64,000 nt of DNA from Symbiodinium natans (Eukaryota; Sar; Dinophyceae; Suessiales; Symbiodiniaceae), in the NCBI GenBank assembly GCA_905221605.1, contig CAJNDS010001079.1, positions 186,001 through 250,000 of the forward strand. The letters run 5' to 3'. A program made the translations under genes and the position numbers. The notes beneath the pieces were generated by a model. It saw only the letters and a list, made by a program, of their open reading frames with translations, was not told the origin of the DNA and did no database searches. Each line of letters starts with the position of its first letter. The stretch's first letter is position 1. Shown here in pieces: positions 12,601 to 24,600 of the stretch.

Positions 12601-15600
12601 CTTGGGGGTTTAGGGTTTAGGGTTTAGGGTTTAGGGTTTAAGGGTAAGGGTTAAGGGTTAAGGGTTAAGGGTTTAAGGTTCAGGGTTTAGGGTTTAGGGG
12701 CCGCGGATCCGGGTTGAGGAACTTATTTCAAGGTTCATGGGTAGTTACAGGCAGGGTTATCAGTAAGGTAACCTATTTGATAACCGTATGATAAGGTACT
12801 TGCAACCATAATTCTAACTACACACGCACCTTCAAGTAGTGGTTAGAGTACTTCAAGGGGATAAACTTCGTGCAGAGTTGGGCCCGAAAAAAAGAAGCAC
12901 GATCGGATGCAGTTTAGGGTTTTGGGTTTAGGGCTCTGTCAAACCTTCCGCAACCAAAACAAAAGATGCCTGTCTGAAACCTGCTATGGCGAAACCTGCT
13001 GTGGCAAAACCGAAGCCTGACAAAACAATTGCATGGACAAAAATGCCAACGCGCTTTGATCTGCATGTTTTCGACAACATGTTGTCGTCCAACATCTGCG
13101 CCAATTCGTGAAAAAACCCTAATAGCCTATGATGCATAAATGCTAAGCCAAGTGACGGCGGGAGTCGGCAAGTCACCCGCCACCCGGTGGCGGAACAGTT
13201 CGACCTTACCACAACAGCATCTGCCAAAATCCAAAACCCGGGGTTGAGGGGGTTTAGTTCGGGAAACCCTAAACCCTAAACCCCAAACCCCAAACCCTAA
13301 ACCCCAAAATTGCTGGTAATGGGCCCTGTTCTTGGGGGGACGGCGGGGAAGGGGAGGCGAGACCCGCCCCCCCCACCTACAACAAAAGTGGCACTACCAG
13401 GTCAGTTCCTTGTGTCCAGTACACGCACATATCTGCAGCATCCATGTACTAGATTATGCTCGGTGAAAATACTGCTTTGCTCCGGTGGAACCCTAAACCC
13501 TCCTCAACCCTAAACCCTCCTCAACCCTAAACCCTAAACCCTAACACGTCATCTCATCTTACCCGAATCTCTGGGACTTCCGCATATCGGAGGAAGCGGT
13601 CCAGCGTAGCCTGGGAGCACGCTCCTCGTCATGGGAAGTCTCGGGCTCAGCACCCTGCGTAGGGTTTAGGGCTTAAGGTTTAAGGACCCGAAACCCTAAA
13701 CCGTAAACCCTAGACCCTAAACCCTAAACCCTAACCCTAAACCCTAAACCCCAAACCCTAGATGAGGGCGATAAGGCCCCGAGACCTAAACCCTACGCCT
13801 CGACGACGGCACTGAAATTTGATCTTTGAAGTTTGCTCCCCCCCCTCTCCCTCCCGTTGTTGGGATGCGAACCGCCCCCCTCTAGCGCCCTTCCCTGAAA
13901 AAAAACCCTAAAACAAAATCCTTAAACCCGAAGCATAGATCGGCCCAACTGCCCCGCTTCGGGGGGAGGGGGAGGGAGGGAGGGTGGGGGCCGGTGGGGG
14001 CATGGGCGGGGGGCGCGGGGAGTGGGGATCGACTCAGTTTTGGGGCGGACACCGGTTTGAGAGCCCTACAGCCTGACCCCGACGGGCGGCATCAGTGTTA
14101 TGTCAGGTATTGCAGTCAAAGACACCGCAAACAGAACTCCGCAAGTGCAATTCCAAGCTCTGCAGGCTGTCAGAGAGGCTAGTTGAGGAAGGAGTAGCTC
14201 ACATTCGCAGGCACTCTCCTTCATAGGGGCTTTGCTATTTCTGGGAGCCCTAAACCCTAAACCCTAACCCTGAACTCGGCTATTCAGGGCCGATAGGGTT
14301 TAGGGTTTGGTTGTTGAGGGTTTAGGTGTACTTAGGTTCTATAGGGTTGGTTAACAGGGTTTAGGGTTTAGTGGTTTAGGGTGTAGGTTTAATTTGGGGT
14401 CTATAGGGTTTAGGGTTTCGCAGTTTAGGGTTTAAGCTTAATTTAGGCTGCAATTTTTTGGGGGGGGGATTTCAACCCCCCCTAAACCTAAACCCTAAAC
14501 CCTAAACCGGTCCTTGCCGATGCTTTTCCTTCATGAAGGCCTCGCACCGCGCAAACCTCGACACGGTGCATTCTGAGACCCAATTAAGGGGCATAAGGAG
14601 GGACCCCTAGGAAGGGTTTAGGGTTTTTCGGGGACCCTTTGATCATATTCCCCCTATACATCCCACATAAATGGAAATTATAATATACAAATATATATAT
14701 ATATATAACTTATACAGTCCTTATATACCTAAGTAGCCCCGATTTGAATCTAAATAACCCTAAGGTCCCTTATCAGGGTCCCTCCTTTAGTCCCTTGACT
14801 CAAGATGCTCCGGGCTGCGTTTCGGGGCCCCTTTGAGAATGTCAGTTTCTATAGGGGCTCATAGGGTTACCCTAAAGCCTGAACCCTAAACCCTAAACCC
14901 TGAACCCTAAACCCTAAACCCTAAACCCTAAACCCTAAACCCTAACCCTGAACCCTAAACCCTGAACCCTGAACCAAAACCTTGCACAGTTTTTTCAAGA
15001 TCAACCCCAGGCCCCTTAAGTTGCTGCACGACGTAAAGGTGGCATCGGTGGAGCCGTCAACGACTTGAGGGTTTAGGGCTCAGGGGCTGGGATGTTCCCC
15101 TTTTTCTCACAGTGCTTAATGAGATTATTATCGGGGATACTATGATCCCTACTAAGGACTGTTAGTATAAGGGGTTTAGGGTTGAGGGTTCAGGGTTTAG
15201 GGGAGCTTTGAAAACCTTAGTTACAAGGGTTACCCTGCTTTGGGTTGGCCCCTTTATCAAGAAACCTAGAGGCAAAAAAAATGTGGCAAAACCCTAAACC
15301 CTACAGCCTGCCTAGGGCCTAGGATTTAGGGTCTGGGGTCTAGGCCTACGATCCCGCAGGTTAGCTTTCGTGTTTCGTGCAGAGGGCGGGGGAGTGTTGG
15401 GTGTGGACTGGATACGAGGGGCTGCCAGGTTGCATCGAAAGTACACCTCTTTCGTGGGCTGTTTTGGGTGTAGGGTTTAGGGTTTAGGGTTTAGGGTTTA
15501 GGGAGGCCTTATAGGGTTTTGGGATCAGGTCGAGGTGTCTGAGAGCCCCGAGTGCCCAGCACGCCGCGTCCGGAGGTCGCGAAGAGGATTTCCTGCCCAG

Positions 15601-18600
15601 GCCCGAAGCCAGCAAAACCCGAGGACACTCAACCCCTAAAACCTGGGATGTTCGGATGTTCCGCCTTTAGTCCTTCATAAGGACTATAGTTCCCCCCTGT
15701 TATAGTCCCTATTGAGGAGCTGTTGGTATAAGGTGGGGACATCCCAACCTAAAACCCAAAGCCCGAAATCACGTCTGCCCTTGGTGGGGCAACTCTCCTA
15801 ACGCGGGCCCCGTTGGATTTATGGTATCCGGTGCCCAAGAAAGGATCAGGGTTTAGGGTTTAGGGTTTAGGGTTGCTTTTGAGAACTGGTGCTAGAAAGA
15901 CGGATGTTCAGAGGAGGTGTAGTCCTTACAGTCCCACAATCTGACACCAAGCCTTGGGCCCTGCGCGCTACACAGGAAAAGACCCCTAAACACACGAACT
16001 AAACCCTGAGCCCGTGGTCCAGCAGAAACAAAAACAGAAACCTAAAGAGCCCTGACGTCCTCAGCCCTTCAGAGTCTAAAACCTCAAAGCCCTGAACCCA
16101 AAACCCACAGACCCTAAACCCTAAACCCTAAATAAACCCTAAACCCTAAACCCAAAACCCTGAACCCTAATCCCTAAAGCCTGAAACATCAAAGAGGGTC
16201 CTGCAAAGTGAAAGTGCCAAGGCCCGGCGATGACGAGTCCGAGCCTTTCAGGGTTCTTTGAAGGTCTCGAGTTTAGGGTTTCAAAAGCCCTGGAACCCTA
16301 AACCCTAAACCCTCAACCCTAAACCCTAACGGTTCGTGGCCAAAGAGCCAGCCCCATACGCAACTTAGAGGATCGAGCAAGGATCTTGCGCTACTTCAAG
16401 AAGATCACTTGTTCATGTCGCCAGAAACGATGAGGACCCTAAACCATAAACCCTAAACCCGGCATAGCACAATAATGTCCTGAATTGGGTGAGACTTGAG
16501 TGAAAGGCAGCCAGGCTTGTTAATCAACCGAGGGCTTCTCATCTGCAACGACCTTGCCTCTGATCTGCAAGAACGACACCTGAACCCTAAACCTTAAACC
16601 CTGAACTGTTTTGGCTTGCCGAGTTTTGGGGGGTTTCAAGGGCTGAGAAGGAACGGAAGGCCACCCAGACCCCAAACCTTGAAACACTAAACCCTAAACC
16701 CTAAACCCTAAATCAGGCGTGGCCTCTCTCGCCAAGGAAATCTGCCCGGAAGTGGAAGCGCTGCGTGGAAATTGCGCCAGCGCCTCTGCCGACCCCCAGC
16801 CCTAAATCTGGCTTTAGGGGTTAGGGTCTATACTAATTATAAGTAGGGTTTAGGGTTTAGGGTTTAGGGTTTAGGGTTTAGGGTTTAGGGTTTAGGGTTA
16901 TATACTATGAGGTTTAGGGCAAGATTAGGGTTGCAGGTTACCCTCTGAATCCTGGGGGCTCCGGGCTTCGGTCCGTGCTTCCCAAATTCTTCGAGCACAT
17001 TCTGGGTTTAGGGTTTAGGGTTTAGGGTTTAGGGTTTAGGGTTTAGGGTTTAGGAGCAAAGGCAAGGCATTTTCTTGGACTGGAACCCCTTCAAAATGGG
17101 CCTTTTGACTTTGTTGAACTCTTGATTGTTAGAGTAGATCGTGCACTTCTAGGGCGGCTTATGTTGAGTTTACACAGGGCGAGATGGTTCCGTCATCCCA
17201 CCATCTCGCCATTGGGGAACATGTGCCAGCTTTCCAGTCTGCACGCAAAAAAAAAGGTAGTTTCGCTCATGCGCACGCGCGACCGAACGCACATGCTCAC
17301 AAAGGAGAAGCGCAGCTAAAGTCTCCCGCTGTTTGTTGTGACGAGCAGTGACCCCTAGAATCAAAACCGGGAACCCAAAACCCTAAGCCCCTAACCCTAC
17401 ACCCTCCACCCTAAACCCTACACCCTAAACTAAACCCTAAACCCTACACCCTAAACCCTAAACCCTACGTACTCCTGGCCTCCGGATCTTCTCAGGTTCT
17501 CCTCCACAAGCGACATGGGGATGTAGAGATCCCAGCCTGGTCTTCTGTAGGGTTGTTTAGGGTTGAGGGTTTAGGCTTTAGGGTTGAGGGTTCAGGGTTC
17601 TAGGGGGTTTAGGGTTTAGGGTTTAGGGTATATAGGGTTTAGGGTTTTGGGCTTAGAGTTTAGGGTATATAGGGTGTAGGGTTTAGGGTTTAGAGTTTAG
17701 GGTGTATAGGGTTTAGGGTTTAGGGGCTTATGGTTTTGGGGCTTAGGGTTCAGGGTTTTGGGTTTAGAGTTTAGGGGTTATAGGGTTTAGGGCTTATAGG
17801 GTTTATGGTTTAGAGTTCTAGGGGTTGTTAGCGGGTTTTAGGGGGGGGGGGGGTTAGGGTTTAGGGTTCGAGGGGTCTTAGGGGGTTCTAGCAGTTTTTA
17901 GGGTTTCGTGTTTAGGGTTCTAGCGGGTCTTAGAAGGTTTTCTAGGGTTTTCTGGGGGTTTTTAAGGCTTAGGGTTTTCGGGTTCTGGGGCTAAGAGTTT
18001 AGGGTTCTAGGGTTTAGGGTTTGGGGTTCAGAGTTAATTTATTAATTAAGGGTTGATTCAGTTAGGGTAGGCCTTGCCCAGTTTGGGTAGTTACATCACC
18101 GTCAGTGCTCAATAGTCCCTAAAAACACATTACCATATAGAAACTATCCTATTTATCACGTGATGTAACTCCCCGAATTGGGCAAGGTTAGGTTTATTCA
18201 ATTCATGGTTCATAGTATGGGGTGTTGGGGCTTCAAAAATAATTTAATTTTATTATTAAATTATCATTGGTAGGCTATTCTATTCTGATTTTTGGACTAT
18301 CATGTGATTTAAGAACTCTGTTGTTTCTTCTAAATGATCACAAGATAAAGTATTCTTTGTGTCTGTATGATATTGTAGATAAAATGTGGTTTTATAAAAA
18401 ATATGATATACCATCTGATAATAATCAGCATAACCACATAAAATATCTTTGAAATAATTCTGTTTCTCCTGATGCCATTTGTAAAAATCAAACTTATCTA
18501 GGTGTTCATACATTGATTTCATTTCAAGGTGTACCTCAAGTGTATATTTATCCTTTAGAACATCACCTTGCAATATTTTATGAACTTCATCATATTCTGG

Positions 18601-21600
18601 GTATTTACACAATTTAGTAAAGGGATATATATAATCATCAAACAAATTCCTTAACTTACAACATTTATCACAGCCATAGTAGTCTGTAATCATATGTGTT
18701 AAATCATGTAAGGCATCACATTTACCTAGTAAGATTTGTTGTCTGTTCCTAATCCCTTCCCCCTAATATTAAACGGGGGGTCCCCCCCCCCCCCCCTTTA
18801 AAAATTCGAAATGTGTTTTTATTATTAGGGGGTATTTTTATCGAAATGTCGCAAAATTAGACTTCAGGGTGTGGAGAGCCAGGCTCACAGGCAGCTGACA
18901 GACAGCTTCGTGCTGCCAAAAGACGGGCCTCTAAATTAAACCTAAACCCTGAACCCTAAGCCCTAAACCCTTAATTAACCCTCGACCCCCCAACCCAAAA
19001 CCCTCTGAGGGTTTTATTGGTGTTGAAGGATTTCTTGGAGGCCTGAACCCCCCCCCCCCTAATTCGGAATAGGGTTTAAAAGGCGGGCTCGGTTTCGGGA
19101 GGTTTTTCCGGAAAGTATTTTTATTATTGGGGGGGTATTTAATAAAAGGGGGAAGGGATTAACTTGTCTACATGAAGTACAGTTTTTTAAAATAATTGGA
19201 CTTCTTCAGGTCAAAATAAAAATTTTCAGTTTCATCATCAGATGAACTTTCATACTCACTCTCACTTTCATATTCATTCTCACTTTGATATTCACTGTCA
19301 CTCATTTCACACTTCATATATTAAGACGTCATTCCTTTAAGCGCTTTTTCCTAAGAGCTTAATCTTTAACATTTTCAATAAGAATTGAATTTAATAATTG
19401 AATTATTATTGGTCAATAATGATGAACTTTAACCATTCCATTAAATCATGAAATACCTGTGTAAATAATGCGCCGACCAAGGTAGCTCATGCTTTGCTCA
19501 AGCCTGGCTCTCTTGCAGAATCTCGCGCAGCACTTGCAGACAGGACATCATCACTAAATATGCAAGGCACACCGTTTTTTGTGGAGAATCTTCACGAAGT
19601 AACGCCACTCCAGTGGCTCGTCGAATCATCCAATGCCCCATACTATTCCCCATAAAATGACTAAACCTAACCTTGCCCATTTCGGGGAGTTACATCACCT
19701 GATAAATAGATTAGGTAATGTGTTTTAGGATAAAATGGCTACTATTTGGTTGACGGTGATGTGACTACCCAAAACGGGCATGCCCTATGCTAACTGATTC
19801 TAGGGTTCTGAGGTTCTAGGGTTTTTTAGGGTTTAGGGGAGACGTGGTAGGACTTTGTGACTGGAGCCCCCCGCGCTCTTCGAGGATCATCTGGGCCAGA
19901 ACACGGGCGACACAAATGACCTTGGCGGCAATGTCAAACCGTCAAGATAAGTGCACCCTAAACCCTAAACCCTAAACCCTAAACCCTAAACCCTAAACCT
20001 AAACCGGAAACCCCAAAACCGCACTGTTTAGGCTTAGGTGTCCAGTGAAGCTTTCATGTGAATGAGCGGAGTAGAGCTTTAAGACACCCACACAAGAGCA
20101 AGAAGGAAAAGCGACAAGCAGGGCTAGTGTTCCTCTGCCTTTCGGGACAGGGGGTGGTAGACTTAGGGTTTAGGGTTTAGGGTTTAGGGTTTGGGGTTTG
20201 GGGTTTAGGGTTTAGGGTTTAGGGTTTAGGGTTTAGGGTTGTAGATTTGGGGTCTGGGGCTTGGGGGCGTATAGGCGGCTGTTGTGCTTGAAGGGTTCGC
20301 CGTGACTTTAGGGTTCAGTGGGGCTTCGGGTCTTAGGGTTTAGGGTTTAGGGTTTCGGGTTTAGGGTTTAGGGTTTCGGGTTTAGGGTTTAGGGTTTCGG
20401 GTTTAGGGTTTAGGGTTTAGGCCTTCGGCGCTAGTGAGGGCACAGGCGCAACCGCCAAAGGACCACCTAAGAGGGAGCCTCAACGTCAAACCCCAAGCCC
20501 CCAAACGCACAATGACGATGAGGATGCTGAGTCAGCAGACCATGGTTGACTCCACCACCCTAAACCCTAAACCCTAAACCCTAAACCCAAAACACCCTAA
20601 ACCCTAAAACCCTAAAACCTGTTTACGCGATGTGTGACGGAGGGGTGCAAGGGCCCTCGGAATCCCTTCCTACCTGGAGGTTCAGGGTAGTTCATGACCC
20701 AACTGTACTTATAACTCAATTATAACCATATTAGGGTACTTAAAGGGCTTATAAGTGGGTTATGAGTACAGTTATATTTGGGTTATGAGCACCATGAACC
20801 TCCGAGTGACTCCCTCACCAGACCTGGTTCCTCATGATTACCCCAAACCCGAAACCCTAAACCCAAAAACACAACACGGCCCTCCAAGAAGCTCATAAGC
20901 CAAAAAAGCCCCGTCGAAGCCACAGGTATGGTTCTAGGAGTCAGGGCTGAGGTCTTGGTTGGAGTTTTGGCGGTTTAGGACTTTTCGAGCGAGAAATGTT
21001 CAAGGCTTGGGTTAGGGTTTAGGGTTTAGGGTTTAGGGTTTAGGGTTTAGGGTTTAGGGTTTAGGGTTTAGGGTTTAGGGTTTAGGGTTTAGGGTTTAGG
21101 GTTTAGGGTTTTAGGTTTTAGGGTTTTAGGGTTTAGGGTTTAGGGTTTAGGGTTTAGGGTTTAGGGTTTAGGGTTTTAGGTTTAGGGTTTAGGGTTTTAG
21201 GGTTTAGGGTTTAGGGTTTAGGGTTTAGGGTTTAGGGTTTAGGGTTTAGGGTTTAGGGTTTAGGGTTTAGGGTTTAGGGTTTAGGGTTTGGGATTTAGGG
21301 TTTAGGGTTTGGGGTTTAGGGTTTAGGGTTTAGGGTTTAGGGTTTAGGGTTTAGGGTTTTTGGGGGTTTAGGGATTTGGGCAAAGAAGCAGGGGTGCGGT
21401 GTCTGGTGGTCCAAAACTCCACAGGACGTAACCCATACCCAAGGTTCATGGGTAGCTATAGGGTTTAGGGTTTAGGGTTTAGGGTTTAGGGTTTAGGGTT
21501 TAGGGAAGTAGGGTTATCAGTGCCCTAATTCAGGGTATACTACAGGTTACCTTTCCTCAAGCCCTACTTTTGACTACCCATACCCCTCAAGAATCTCTTA

Positions 21601-24600
21601 ACCCTAAACCCTAAACCTGAAACCCCTCAGGTCCCGACGGCGGCGTTCTCAAAGTCGGTCGGTGCGGCCTTGCCCATATTGATTCAGGGTGTATATTACT
21701 GCTTTTGGTGAGCCTAAACCCTAAACCCTAAACCCTAAACCCTGAGTGTATATAAGGTTCATGTTTAGCATTGGTGAGTGTACATGTTGGGTGTTCTTTT
21801 GGGCGGTACAAGGAGTTTTAACCCTACTTCATGTGGCAAGGAGGAGACCCACACAGCTGCTGGGTGCTTGATGTTTGGGGAGTGAGGATAGGTCTTTCAC
21901 AACCAAGGACTAAAAAAAGGCTAAGCTGTTTATCCGGAAAACAAGAAACTCCAGAAATGACACAGTTCACTTGCCGGCTAAATGGGGGGGTTTCCGAACG
22001 TAGGGGTATCCTTTTGCGGATTCCATTCTACTTGGGCTATGAAAGGGTACAGCCCAAATAAGTTGGAGCTTATGGTTACTCATGAGGGTGGACTCCGACA
22101 TCCAGATCTCAAAGCCCAATGTCGGAGCACGCAGCCCACAACAAACAGCTGCCGTGTAACAAAAACTTTGGCCGTTTAGGGTTCAGGGAGCTTCCCCAAA
22201 CCCTAAACCCTAAACCCTAAACCCTAAACCCTGAACCCTGAACCCCGAAATCCACAAAACATCCCAAGAAGCTTGAACCCAGGCCACGCCAGACCTGTCC
22301 TCGAGGGTTGTACCCTTGGACGCTTCAGGTTGCACCCTTGGGCATTTGGACCCTCACTCAAGATCCTCAATGTAGTATTAGGGCCATATTAGTACTATAT
22401 TAAGGGGGACCTTTAGGGGAACAACCTTACTTGGAGGTTCATGGTACTTACTAGCCAATTGAAGCTGTACGTATGTACCATGAACCTTCAAGTAGAGGGT
22501 ACGAGCCTTGATCCCTTGGTGTCCTGCACTGCTAGACGCTTAGGGTTTAAGGTCAGGGCACAGGTGTGCTGCGACAACGGCTCAGAAAAACCTGCACCGC
22601 CATACCCGAAAAGCTGACCCCTAAACCCCAAGCCCTAAACCCCAAACCCCAAACCCTCAAGCCTAAACCCCACACCTTAAACCCTAAACCCTAAACCCCA
22701 AACCCCAAACCCAAACCGCCCACCTATGAGCCCTCAGCCCAACATTCACCGCGCCTCCGGTGTCCTTTCGGCTTGGGAGTGGGTTCAGGGTTCAGGGTTT
22801 TAGGGCTCATCATCGTATGTAGGGTTTAGGTTTTAGGGTTTAGGGTCAGGGTTCAGGGTTCAGGGGTTTGGGGCGCCCGCAAAAAAGAGCACACTCAACA
22901 ATACTGCAACCCAAGCCCTGATCACAAAAGAACAAGGGAAATTAGGGCTTGGGGCATAGGGTTTAGGGCTTTGGGATCAGCCCAATAAGTCCCAACAAGG
23001 GTTTGGGGCTTACATATGGCTAAGGATTTATTCAAAACACCCAAGCCCCAAACTCTTTAGTACTATTTGCTTAAGAATTCCCGTCGCCCCCAAAACCATA
23101 ACAAACACTACCTTGTAAGGGCAATAGAAGGATCCTTATCTTTTATTTCGGGGTTCTTAAGCGAATGGTTGCTTCATGCAAGAGCCTCTTCAGCGTCTGC
23201 TCATGGCCACGTGAGTCGTAGGGATTTTGGTTTGGGTTGAGGGCGTAGAGTTGTTGGTTTAGGGCTCAGGGTGTAGAGTTGTTGGTTTAAGGTTTAGTGC
23301 TAGACCCTAAACCCTAAACCCTAAACCCCAAACCCTGAACCCTAAACCCTCCTAGTATATAATCGGCACCCCAAGAAGTGGTCCAGCACCTTCTGGCACC
23401 CCGCAGCGGGTTCGCCACCACAACGGCAGCACCGTTTTCTCATTAGGATCACGTGCATGAGCCTTCACCAGCACCTGGCAGGTCTAGGCCTGTCATCGTG
23501 CAGTCCCAAAGCCTCAACTGGAGCCGAATTTTGGCAAACGCGGGCCAATTCAGCAGCCGTCACCCAAACACACCTGCTGTTCCGACATCAAATGGGACGG
23601 AGACAGCCAGAAGACCTCCTTTCCCAGGGAGCTGCCGTGACACCCCATGCTTCTGTCGGGGTTGTCTGCGCCAAAGCCACTGCATCAGCAACCGCAAATG
23701 TCTCCGGCTCAGCTCCCTGAACGTATCGCCCTATGCCCTTGTTACCCCAACGTCCCAAAAGCAGGATTGTGGCTACAGCGGAACCCTCAATCTGCTCAAT
23801 AACATTGCCCCGCTGATTGTCCGTGGAATCGCTCTTTGAGAGCTGACGAGACCCTGAGCACTAAACCCCACCATGGTTGAAAAATGGCTGGCATGTGTGT
23901 ATGAATCCGTGTCTAATGCTAAGCCACTTCCCTATGAGACCCCTGAAGCCCCAAAAAGCCTGAACCCCAAACCCCAAACCCCAAACCCTAAACCCTAAAC
24001 CCCAAACCCCAAACCCCAAACCCTAAACCCCAAACCCCAAACCCTAAACCCCAAACCCCAAACCCCAAACCCGAAACCCTAAACCCCAAACCCCAAACCC
24101 CAAACCCCAAACCCTAACTCTAAACCCACAACCCTAAACCCCAAACCCCAAACCCCAAACCCGAAACCCTAAACCCCAAACCCCAAACCCCAAACCCCAA
24201 ACCCTAACTCTAAACCCACAACCCTAAACCCTAAACCCCAAAAGCCCAAACCCTAAACCCTAAACCCCAAACCCCAAAAGCCCAGGGGAGAGTCCTCAGC
24301 TCTACCCGCCAGCCAATCTGGCCGTCAGGGTTGGCATTCCGGGCCTTGGCAAAACTCGGAAGGGTTTAGGGTTTAGGGTTTAGGGTTTAGGGTTTAGGGT
24401 TTAGGGTTAGGGTTTGGGGTTTAGGGTTTGGGGTTTAGGGTTTGGGGTTTAGGGTTTGGGGTTTGGGGTTTGGGGTTTAGGGTTTAGGGTTTGGGGTTTA
24501 GGGTTTAGGGTCTGGGGTTTAGGGTTTAGGGTATAGGGTTCAGGGTTTAGGAGGTGTAGGGTCTAGATAACGGTTCAAGGGTTTGGTAGTTTCGGGTCGG

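Larger units (their letters stand above)
18059..19796. mobile_element. AT-rich foldback DNA transposon, 1.74 kb
   Basis: Both ends carry about 170-bp inverted repeats (18059-18229 and 19631-19796), starting CAGTTAG and ending CTAACTG, flanked by ATT on each side. Each arm is itself a shorter palindrome: GGGTAGTTACATCAC near the tip faces GTGATGTAACTCCCC further in. The interior is much richer in A+T than its surroundings and holds a broken Cys-rich reading frame and a nested MITE. It sits in a ligase intron, 71 bp from the exon at 19868. Superfamily not recognised. Confidence 0.85.

Noticed and set aside
18280-18693. Variant surface antigen of a parasite
   Set aside because: AT-rich Tyr/Lys/Cys composition looked similar at first, but it lies inside a transposon with clear inverted ends and lacks any family motif.
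21008-21358. A true chromosome end or CRISPR array
   Set aside because: Gene exons and unique DNA lie on both sides, and the 7-bp unit has no spacers.
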